Shown here in pieces: positions 30,001 through 39,641 of a DNA stretch of 64,000 bases. Source of the DNA: Allodiplogaster sudhausi (lineage: Eukaryota > Nematoda > Chromadorea > Rhabditida > Diplogasteridae); the NCBI GenBank assembly GCA_945643635.1, contig CALZFC010000059.1, positions 1,196,001 through 1,260,000 on the forward strand, given 5' to 3'. Numbering within the stretch: position 1 is the first letter of the stretch; each line of letters begins with the position of its first letter. The translations under genes were made by a program, and so were the position numbers. Under the pieces are notes generated by a model, which had not been told where the DNA came from, ran no database searches, and saw nothing but the letters and a program-made list of their open reading frames with translations.

Positions 30001-33000
30001 ATTCTCTTCCCTCTATTTCTCTGCCCATTCTCCTTCCTTATCTTTGTCTCTCACTCCCTCTCATTATCTTCCCTCTATTTCTCTGCCCCATTCTCCTTCC
30101 TTATCTTTGTCTCTCACTCCCTAATTCTCTTCCCTCTATTTCTCTGCCCCAATCTCCTTCCTTATCTTTGTCTCTCACTCCCTCTCATTCTCTTCCCTCT
30201 ATTTCTCTGCCCCATTCTCCTTCCTCATCTTTGTCTCTCACTCCCTCTCATTCTCTTCCCTCTATTTCTCTGCCCCATTCTCCTTCCTCATCTTTGTCTC
30301 TCACTCCCTCTCATTCTCTTCCCTCTATTTCTCTGCCCCATTCTCCTTCCTTATCTTTGTCTCTCACTCCCTTTCATTATCTTCCATCCATTTCTCTGTA
30401 CCAATCTCCTTCCTTATCTTTGTCTCTCACTCCCTTTCATTCTCTTCCCTCTATTTCTCTGTCCCAATCTCCTTCCTTATCTTTGTCTCTTACTCCCTTA
30501 CATTCTCTTCCCTCTATCTCTCTGCCCCATTCTCCTTCCTTATCTTTGTCTCTCACTCCCTCTAATTCTCTTCCCTCTATTTCTCTGTACCAATCTCCTT
30601 CCTTATCTTTGTCTCTCACTCCCTCTCATTCTCTTCCCTCTATTTCTCTGTCCCAATCTCCTTCCTTATCTTTGTCTCTCACTCCCTCTCATTCTCTTCC
30701 CTCTATTTCTCTGCCCCATTCTCCTTAATTATCTTTGTTTCTCACTTCCTCTAATTCTCTTCCCTCTATTTCTCTGTCCCAATTTCCTTCCTTATCTTTG
30801 TCTCTTACTCCCTTTCATTCTCTTCCCTCTATTTCTCTGCCCCATTCTCCTTAATTATCTTTGTCTCTCACTCCCTTTCATTCTCTTAACTCTATTTCTC
30901 TGTCCCAATCTCCTTCCTTATCTTTGTTTCTCACTCCCTTTCATTCTCTTCCCTCTATTTCTCTGTCCCAATCTCCTTCCTTATCTTTGTCTCTCACTCC
31001 CTTTCATTCTCTTAACTCTATTTCTCTGTCCCAATCTCCTTCCTTATCTCTCTTCCATCCATTTCTCAGTCCCAATCTCCTGCCTTATCTTTGTCTCTTA
31101 CTCCCTTTCATTCTCTTCCCTCTATCTCTCTGCCCATTCATTCTCCTTCCTTATCTTTGTCTCTCACTCCCTCTAATTCTCTTCCCTCTATTTCTCTGTA
31201 CCAATCTCCTTCCTTATCTTTGTCTCTCACTCCCTCTCATTCTCTTCCCTCTATTTCTCTGTCCCAATCTCCTTCCTTATCTTTGTCTCTCACTCCCTCT
31301 CATTCTCTTCCCTCTATTTCTCTGCTCCATTCTCCTTCCTTATCTTTGTTTCTCACTCCCTTTCATTCTCTTCCCTCTATTTCTCTGCCCCATTCTCCTT
31401 CCTTATCTTTGTCTCTCACTCCTCTAATTCTCTTCCCTCTATTTCTCTGTACCAATCTCCTTCCTTATCTTTGTCTCTCACTCCCTCTCATTCTCTTCCC
31501 TCTATTTCTCTGTCCCAATCTCCTTTCTTATCTTTGTCTCTCACTCCCTTTCATTATCTTCCCTCCATTTCTCTGCCCCATTCTCCTTCCTTATCTTTGT
31601 CTCTCACTCCCTTTCATTCTCTTCCCTCTATTTCTCTGCCCCATTCTCCTTCCTTATCTTTGTCTCTCACTCCCTTTCATTCTCTTAGCTCTATTTCTCT
31701 GCCCCATTCTCCTTCCTTATCTTTGTCTCTCACTACGTCTCATTCTCTTCCCTCTATTTCTCTGCCCCAATCTCCTTCCTTATCTTTGTCTCTCACTCCC
31801 TTTCATTCTCTTCCCTCTATTTCTCTGCCCCATTCTCCTTCCTTATCTTTGTCTCTCACTCCCTCTAATTCTCTTCCCTCTATTTCTCTGTCCCAATCTC
31901 CTTCCTTATCTTTGTCTCTCACTCCTTATCTTTGTCTCTCTCTGCCCTATTCTCTCTCTCTCACTCCCTCTCATTCTCTTCCCTCTATTTCTCTGCCCCA
32001 TTCTCCTTAATTATCTTTGTCTCTCACTCCCTTTCATTCTCTTAACTCTATTTCTCTGTCCCAATCTTCTTCCTTATCTTTGTTTCTCACTCCCTTTCAT
32101 TCTCTTAACTCTATTTCTCTGTCCCAATCTCCTTCCTTATCTCTCTTCCATCCATTTCTCAGTCCCAATCTCCTGCCTTATCTTTGTCTCTTACTCCCTT
32201 TCATTCTCTTCCCTCTATCTCTCTGCCCCATTCTCCTTCCTTATCTTTGTCTCTCACTCCCTCTAATTCTCTTCCCTCTATTTCTCTGTACCAATCTCCT
32301 TCCTTATCTTTGTCTCTCACTCCCTCTCATTCTCTTCCCTCTATTTCTCTGTCCCAATCTCCTTCCTTATCTTTGTCTCTCACTCCCTCTCATTCTCTTC
32401 CCTCTATTTCTCTGCCCCATTCTCCTTAATTATCTTTGTTTCTCACTTCCTCTAATTCTCTTCCCTCTATTTCTCTGTCCCAATTTCCTTCCTTATCTTT
32501 GTCTCTCACTCCCTCTAATTCTCTTCCCTCTATTTCTCTGTCCCAATCTCCTTCCTTATCTTTGTCTCTCACTCCTTATCTTTGTCTCTCTCTGCCCCAT
32601 TCTCTCTCTCACTCCCTCTCATTCTCTTCCCTCTATTTCTCTGCCCCATTCTCCTTCCTCATCTTTGTCTCTCACTCCCTCTCATTCTCTTCCCTCTATT
32701 TCTCTGTCCCAATCTCCTTCCTTATCTTTGTCTCTCACTCCCTCTCATTCTCTTCCCTCTATTTCTCTGCCCCATTCTCCTTAATTATCTGTGTCTCTCA
32801 CTCCCTTTCATTCTCTTAACTCTATTTCTCTGTCCCAATCTCCTTCCTTATCTTTGTTTCTCACTCCCTTTCATTCTCTTAACTCTATTTCTCTGTCCCA
32901 ATCTCCTTCCTTATCTCTCTTCCATCCATTTCTCAGCCCCAATCTCCTTCCTTATCTTTGTCTCTCACTCCCTTTCATTCTCTTCCCTCTATTTCTCTGC

Positions 33001-35030
33001 CCCATTCTCCTTCCTTATCTTTGTCTCTCACTCCCTCTAATTCTCTTCCCTCTATTTCTCTGTCCCAATCTCCTTCCTTATCTTTGTCTCTCACTCCTTA
33101 TCTTTGTCTCTCTCTGCCCTATTCTCTCTCTCTCACTCCCTCTCATTCTCTTCCCTCTATTTCTCTGCCCCATTCTCCTTAATTATCTTTGTCTCTCACT
33201 CCCTTTCATTCTCTTAACTCTATTTCTCTGTCCCAATCTCCTTCCTTATCTTTGTTTCTCACTCCCTTTCATTCTCTTAACTCTATTTCTCTGTCCCAAT
33301 CTCCTTCCTTATCTCTCTTCCATCCATTTCTCAGTCCCAATCTCCTGCCTTATCTTTGTCTCTTACTCCCTTTCATTCTCTTCCCTCTATCTCTCTGCCC
33401 CATTCTCCTTCCTTATCTTTTTCTCTCACTCCCTCTAATTCTCTTCCCTCTATTTCTCTGTACCAATCTCCTTCCTTATCTTTGTCTCTCACTCCCTCTA
33501 ATTCTCTTCCCTCTATTTCTCTGTCCCAATCTCCTTCCTTATCTTTGTCTCTCACTCCTTATCTTTGTCTCTCTCTGCCCCATTCTCTCTCTCACTCCCT
33601 CTCATTCTCTTCCCTCTATTTCTCTGCCCCATTCTCCTTCCTTATCTTTGTCTCTCACTACGTCTCATTCTCTTCCCTCTATTTCTCTGCCCCAATCTCC
33701 TTCCTTATCTTTGTCTCTCACTCCCTTTCATTCTCTTCCCTCTATTTCTCTGCCCCATTCTCCTTCCTTATCTTTGTCTCTCACTCCCTCTAATTCTCTT
33801 CCCTCTATTTCTCTGTCCCAATCTCCTTCCTTATCTTTGTCTCTCACTCCTTATCTTTGTCTCTCTCTGCCCTATTCTCTCTCTCTCACTCCCTCTCATT
33901 CTCTTCCCTCTATTTCTCTGCCCCATTCTCCTTAATTATCTTTGTCTCTCACTCCCTTTCATTCTCTTAACTCTATTTCTCTGTCCCAATCTCCTTCCTT
34001 ATCTTTGTTTCTCACTCCCTTTCATTCTCTTAACTCTATTTCTCTGTCCCAATCTCCTTCCTTATCTCTCTTCCATCCATTTCTCAGTCCCAATCTCCTG
34101 CCTTATCTTTGTCTCTTACTCCCTTTCATTCTCTTCCCTCTATCTCTCTGCCCCATTCTCCTTCCTTATCTTTGTCTCTCACTCCCTCTAATTCTCTTCC
34201 CTCTATTTCTCTGTACCAATCTCCTTCCTTATCTTTGTCTCTCACTCCCTCTCATTCTCTTCCCTCTATTTCTCTGTCCCAATCTCCTTCCTTATCTTTG
34301 TCTCTCACTCCCTCTCATTCTCTTCCCTCTATTTCTCTGCCCCATTCTCCTTAATTATCTTTGTTTCTCACTTCCTCTAATTCTCTTCCCTCTATTTCTC
34401 TGTCCCAATTTCCTTCCTTATCTTTGTCTCTCACTCCCTCTAATTCTCTTCCCTCTATTTCTCTGTCCCAATCTCCTTCCTTATCTTTGTCTCTCACTCC
34501 TTATCTTTGTCTCTCTCTGCCCCATTCTCTCTCTCACTCCCTCTCATTCTCTTCCCTCTATTTCTCTGTACCAATCTCCTTCCTTATCTTTGTCTCTCAC
34601 TCCCTCTCATTCTCTTCCCTCTATTTCTCTGTCCCAATCTCCTTCCTTATCTTTGTCTCTCACTCCCTCTCATTCTCTTCCCTCTATTTCTCTGCCCCAT
34701 TCTCCTTAATTATCTTTGTTTCTCACTTCCTCTAATTCTCTTCCCTCTATTTCTCTGCCCCATTCTCCTTCCTTATCTTTGTCTCTCACTCCCTCTAATT
34801 CTCTTCCCTCTATTTCTCTGTCCCAATCTCCTTCCTTATCTTTGTCTCTCACTCCTTATCTTTGTCTCTCTCTGCCCCATTCTCTCTCTCACTCCCTCTC
34901 ATTCTCTTCCCTCTATTTCTCTGCCCCATTCTCCTTCCTCATCTTTGTCTCTCACTCCCTTTCATTCTCTTCCCTCAATTTCTCTGCCCCATTCTCCTTC
35001 CTTATCTTTGTCTCTCACTCCATCTCTCTC
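1..35030. repeat. 63-bp pyrimidine-strand satellite array
   Basis: Head-to-tail 63-bp monomers, about 550 copies, starting mid-unit at the window edge, so the full array is longer. The conserved core is TCTTCCCTCTATTTCTCTG followed by CCCCATTCTCC or TCCCAATCTCC, then TTCCTTATCTTTGTCTCTCA. One consensus unit has 5 A and 2 G, the rest C or T, so about 89% of + strand bases are pyrimidines. Three main monomer types differ in the core (CCCCATT, TCCCAAT, and a CATCCATTTCTCTGTACCAAT form). Since 63 is 21 codons and the unit lacks stops, all three + frames stay open for long stretches (Ser/Leu/Pro-rich or Leu/Phe/Cys-rich translations with a 21-residue period). Nothing suggests expression as protein. 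Confidence 0.97.
28735..34900. repeat. Array subregion carrying a short satellite variant
   Basis: Inside the 63-bp array, a shortened variant appears in which CACTCC is followed directly by TTATCTTTGTCTCTCTCTG and a short run of CT dinucleotides before CACTCCCTCTC. Copies start near 28737, 29826, 31924, 32574, 33097, 33556, 33850, 34498 and 34854. I did not see it in the first 28 kb. Units with TTAACTCTA and CTTAATTATC are also frequent here, although those occur in the first 5 kb too. This is a distinct, locally amplified subfamily next to the array's right edge. Confidence 0.7.
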
Positions 35031-35079
35031 ATTCTCTACCTCCCTTTCTCTTTCTATCTCTCTGATTCGGTTACCATAC

Positions 35080-35272
35080 CTTGCGGTGTTTCCTTGTCGA
35101 TGAAGCAGAGTTGCAGAAGGGAGCCGGACGAGAAGAAGTCCCTCGTTTCCTCTGCGATGATCACGCGCCTCTCATCTGCAGCGATGATCTCACGAGAGAT
35201 GAAGTCATCTTCTTTAGCCTTCGAAAAGCCAACCAGCATCGCGGCCTCCGAATAGATGATGGTCCTGGACAT
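35080..35272 (-). CDS. First coding exon of an unidentified minus-strand gene
   Basis: The 64-codon open exon begins MSRTIIYSEAAMLVGFSKAK and ends near DKETPQ. The start has a good context (GCCACC before ATG), and 11 bases upstream on the minus strand is a TTGTTGCAG acceptor (AG at 35284-35285), which fits a trans-splice or 5'UTR intron acceptor. A GTATGG donor follows at 35079 in phase 1. The translation is mixed and soluble-looking, rich in charged residues, with no signal peptide. I do not recognise the family. The next exon must lie beyond the satellite array, left of the window, unless the gene is a fragment. If the exon is real, the satellite occupies its first coding intron. Confidence 0.55.
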
Positions 35273-35280
35273 GGTGGCAA

Positions 35281-35290
35281 AACCTGCAAC
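35281..35290 (-). promoter_or_regulatory. 3' splice / trans-splice acceptor before the minus-strand start codon
   Basis: Read on the minus strand, ATTGTTGCAG is followed by 11 bases and then ATG. An acceptor this close to the start codon with no coding upstream is typical of spliced-leader addition in nematodes. A 5'UTR intron is the alternative. Confidence 0.5.
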
Positions 35291-35302
35291 AATGCAAATT
35301 TA

Positions 35303-35506
35303 GGGCACTTAATAAATAAAAAAATAAAAAAAAGATTTTTGCATATTGCACGTGAAAAAATTAAGCACATCGGGCAAATAATCACAACTATTTGCACGAG
35401 GCACATTATTTTCACGGGAATTTTTTCACGTGCAACAAAATGGCAAATGGTTCGTTACTTGCAGCGTGCAGTAAATCACTGTTTAATTACAAATAATTAA
35501 TTGCCC
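35303..35506. repeat. Imperfect inverted-repeat element in the divergent intergenic region
   Basis: A perfect 17-bp inverted pair (TTGCACGTGAAAAAATT at 35346-35362 and its complement at 35419-35435) is nested in a longer imperfect palindrome. The outer ends read GGGCACTTAATAAAT on the left and, inverted, GGGCAATTAATTATT on the right. The whole is about 204 bp with no coding capacity. No convincing target-site duplication is visible. It may be a small MITE-like foldback or a regulatory palindrome. Confidence 0.55.
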
Positions 35507-35604
35507 TCATTTAGATTTTGGCGTCACGCTCGTTTACAATGCAAACCACGGAGAGAAGGATCTCAATTCTGCCCAATCCACGTGAATAAAGAAACGTGCA
35601 CGTG
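35349..35604. promoter_or_regulatory. Cluster of four CACGTG E-boxes between divergent genes
   Basis: CACGTG occurs at 35349-35354, 35427-35432, 35579-35584 and 35599-35604, within about 260 bp. This lies between the start codons of the minus-strand exon (35272) and the plus-strand F-box gene (35899). CACGTG is the palindromic E-box bound by bHLH factors of the Myc/Max and HLH-30/TFEB kind. Two of the four sit in the arms of the inverted repeat, so they may be repeat-borne rather than selected. Function is inferred. Confidence 0.4.
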
Positions 35605-35605
35605 C

Positions 35606-35626
35606 CTCTTCCCTCTATTTCTCTGC
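35606..35626 (+). repeat. Solo fragment of the 63-bp satellite outside the array
   Basis: The 21 bases from CTCTTCCCTCTA to TTTCTCTGC match the most conserved core of the 63-bp monomer exactly, in the array's orientation. It lies about 540 bp beyond the array edge, flanked by unrelated sequence. It could be a seed, a relic or a transposed fragment. Confidence 0.7.
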
Positions 35627-35887
35627 GAGATAGAGTTATGAGAGAAATAAAAGGCGAAGAAATGGAGAGGTCATGATGATTCTTCGCACAGAAACGGGCG
35701 TAATTTAGTGAGAATAGGCCGAGCAACAGAATGAGGGGTAGATCTAAGGAAGCACTCTGAGCTCTCGTAGATGGAGACTTCCAAATTCATTTTGGATGCT
35801 TCTTTCTCACTGTTTGAGCAGTTGTGACTCGCATTGCCTTGCCTATTTGTCAGTAACTAACTCTCTGCTTGATTGAATGGACTTCTT

Positions 35888-35898
35888 ATAATTGCAGA
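35888..35898 (+). promoter_or_regulatory. 3' splice / trans-splice acceptor of the F-box gene
   Basis: ATAATTGCAG ends at 35897, one base before the ATG at 35899. This is the mirror image of the acceptor before the divergent minus-strand start. Confidence 0.5.
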
Positions 35899-36086
35899 AT
35901 GAGTAATGTTCCCGTGCTAGCGTTGGGTGAAGCGTTTCGCTACCTGGACCAAGCGTCCGTCGTGCAGTGCCGGAAAGTTTGCAGACAGTGGTACCAGGCC
36001 GACTCGCTTTTCCGGTCCGTTCCTGCCTTATTTATATGTATATATACATATATATTTGTTTTTACCTTTGCAGTTGCCCTCTCGTC

Positions 36087-36131
<45 letters not shown>

Positions 36132-36844
36132 AAATTCATTATCTTCTAATTTTCAACATAATATATCTCACCTTTCCAGACATCACTTCCAGCGCACGCC
36201 TCTGCCGGCCGCGAGCGCGCGCCTGACCGTCGATGGCTGGGAGATTACCTCTAAGAAGAGGTGAGAATTCCTCGCTATCACTACCTCCTAATCTCTCTCG
36301 GCTTCCTGATTTTCTTTCGAATAATTTTTCTTCAAATGATATTTTCTTCTAACTTTTTTAACTTTTTTAAAGAATTATATTTGTATAGTTTTTTTTAAAG
36401 AAAGCATCTTATAGCGTGGTAACAGAATCTTATATACTTTAAAGGATGCAGAGGATTTATGGGAGAGAACGAGCGAGATTGATATAAGTAGACGGCTGAA
36501 CTTCTTTTATGTACATACATAGAAGAAGTTCATCCGTTCATAGTTTGAAAAGGCTGCTAACCATAAGCGAGCACTGGAGCAAAATGATTCCATAGAATTG
36601 AGAGAGGGAGAGAGACAGAGAGAGAGAAGGAGAATAATGTGAATAGCAGAAGAAAATAAGAAAAGAGAGGATGAATAGAATTAAAACAAGAAGGCCTAAA
36701 AAGCCTCAAGCGCCAGCATAGGAGGAAGAAATAGTCACAGGGGAACTGATGGATTGGAGAGCGAGATTGGCTAGTGGTAAGACGGTGAGAGAAAGAGAGA
36801 GAGAGAGAGAGAGGGGGGGGAGAGAGAGAGGGAGAGAATGGGGG

Positions 36845-36895
<51 letters not shown>

Positions 36896-38701
36896 GATAG
36901 ATCGAATAACAATGCATTTTCTCCTTCACCGTTGATGTTGAGGTCATCAGTCATTTTCTAATCGATAAACTTTTTCATGCATTTGCATCACCGTAACAAT
37001 TCATCGCATCTGAACAACTGTCAAGGCAATCTTTTTTATTCAGCTTTACTCTCATATGAATGACAAGCAATAATCAATTCATAAGCTCAAGAAAAAAGGT
37101 TTTTTAAGACATTGTTATTAAAAGTCTGAACCTTAAAATTTTCACCACGATGGTAGTGTAAACATCGGAAAAACAAAAATTTGAAAGAAAACTTGACTTA
37201 CAAACAGCATATTTTATAAGGGGATGGAACAGAGATGGGCGCGAGGTTCAAAAGCAAAGCGCGAAAGCAAGGGAGGTTCAGATGAATCTCTACGAAGGAA
37301 AAACCTGGAGAGAAGACAGGGGTTATGGTAGAAATGACCTTAGCAGTTAGTTGCATCAACCGCCAGAGTTGACATTGGATTGATCGGAGGAAGGACTGCT
37401 TCAGCCAGGTGAGGAAATCGGAAGTTTTTCCAGGGCGTTCCAGCCGATCGCCTTCAAGATATTAAAAAAAGATATTCATATTTCACTATCAAAAATTTAA
37501 TATGTAAATTACAAATGGTTGCACTCATTTAGTTATAAAATGTATCCTGCGATTGTTTTTGGACACAGAGCAAAATAGTCCTATGAACAATCAAGCCTCA
37601 GGAAAATCAAAAGAGTTTCTCACTCAATATATCTTCTTAAGTGCTGTAGAACCTCTAACGAGTAAGAAACTGTTCTGATTTTCGGTGAGGAGGTCCGTGA
37701 CAATATTGAAAGCATTAAAATGCCTCTTAAACCACATTTTGTTCCATAATGAACTGTTAGCTGGGAAACCAAAAACGTTCGACAGAGAAGGCTCTAAAAT
37801 AATATTAGCTTAAGAACTAGCATGATAACATATTGCTTGGAGGTCTTCCCCGTGAACTTCAACTCAAAGAACTCGCACAAACTCCCACAGCTCAAATCAG
37901 CATTGGTCATCTGACGTCCTCGCAGGCCAGCACGCGAAACTCATCCCTCGCCTGCATTATGAGCATCATTGCGGAGCACAAAGAAAATGCTAATACCGAG
38001 AATAAGAGCATCTTCTAATCGTTCGGAAATATAAATTAAAAATCTAGAACATGGAACCAGGGAGAATATTAGCAACCGGATCATTACAATTAAACTCGCC
38101 TTGAAACTTCGTCCAAGTACAAGAATATTTTACAATATCATAAAAACTCTTTCTCTCTCTCCCTCTGTCTCTCTCTCTCTTTCGCTCTCTCTCCTCTCTA
38201 TATCCTCTCCTGCTTTCACCTTCACTCTCTCTCCACCTGGTATCCTCATATCTTTTTTAATAATTGCCCCCCATTGAAATGAACGCCTTCGCATGGCCAT
38301 CCGGTCATTGTCTCGCTTCCAAAGGCGATTCTGTCTTTTTCTCTTTCTCTCTGACTGTCTCTCTTTTATTTCTTTTCTCTCTATTTCTGTCTCTACCTCT
38401 CTTCTCTTTATCACTAGCTTTCCCTCTCTCCCTTTCTATCCTCTTTCTCATCTCTCTCTCTATCTCTCTATCTCTACCTGTTTCTGTCACTCTCTTCATC
38501 ATCTGCGCATTTCTCAATGTGAAATGCTCAACGGCTGCCTTCGCCTTCTTTTATGCGAGGCGGCGGCGTTTCGATCATTGCGGGTCTTCGTGGTGGACAA
38601 GTGAATGAGAAGGTGATGTAGGAATGTAAAGGGGAGAGAGTGCAGAGTGAGAGAGAGAGAAAGAGAGAGAGAAAAAATTAGAGAAAGAGAGAGAGAGAAT
38701 G

Positions 38702-38747
<46 letters not shown>

Positions 38748-39599
38748 CGAGAAAACGAAGCGCTCTCTTTTGAAAAGCGGCCTTGCAGTATGCATAACCA
38801 TTTCGGGAATACTGCAGATGTGCTTCGAAGCCCCTTTTATGTACGTCCAAGAGAAAAGCCACTTTCACTGTAATCGTACCCATCTCGTGTTTTCATGCTC
38901 TCGACTGTTTATAAACTTGATTATTGTCGTCCTCAAATATATCACCGCCGTCGACAGATCTGATGACCTATGAGGAATTATATACAAAATTATGGCCCCC
39001 ACACTCTCTCTCTCCCTCTCTCTCTCGCTCTCTCACAGGATGTCCGCGCACCTTCTTTCGCCTACAGACCTATGACTCATTTGTCTGCGATCTCCTTGTT
39101 ACCTCCCGCGAGGGGGGCCTAATCATCACAGCAAATGCCTCTGTCCGCAGAGAGAGAGGAAGACTCAGGACCCATGCCAAGAAGTGCGCGCATCCTGCTC
39201 TGGAATGCTTGAGAAAAGCGAGTTGTTGCGGCGCACGCCGCAAATACATGCAGCATCATGATTTGTGTGGGAGTGAGAGACAACAAGAGAGAGAGAGAGA
39301 GGGAGAGAGAGAGGTAGTGAGAGAGCAAGAGAGAGGGAGAGAGGGAGGAAGAAAAAGACAAACAGTGAGTGCCAGAGATGGCCAGGTAAGATTGAAGAGT
39401 GTGAAAGTGAGCAGGTTGTAGTGGACGACCACTCTGCAAGAGAGTGCTGGAAGTCTTTGTGAGTCAGCTGAGTCAACGCGCTATTTGACTGACGCTTTAG
39501 GCTTTCCTTCTTTTTTCATGGCAAATGCATAACTGGTCGAGTGTGCTACGTGGACAGTTCGTCTATCACTGCCCAAGTAGTATTATACCCTCTCTCTCC

Positions 39600-39641
<42 letters not shown>

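Noticed and set aside
27377..30619. Four identical 60-codon minus-strand frames (KDKEG/REIEGRE repeats) in the array
   Set aside because: They are the complement of three satellite monomers duplicated as blocks. The identity reflects recent segment duplication, not coding selection.
1..35030. CRISPR-like array
   Set aside because: Monomers are contiguous with no unique spacers, and the genome is eukaryotic.
35869..36264. Single-exon reading of the F-box gene through intron 1
   Set aside because: The frame runs through a (CT)n tract. GTCCGT at 36015 and CCTTTCCAG at 36179 define an intron that keeps phase with exon 2 and exon 3.
37908..38012. Minus-strand 35-codon frame with a signal-peptide-like start (MLLFSVLAFSLCSA)
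   Set aside because: Very short, weak upstream acceptor, and no in-phase downstream exon found in the F-box intron.
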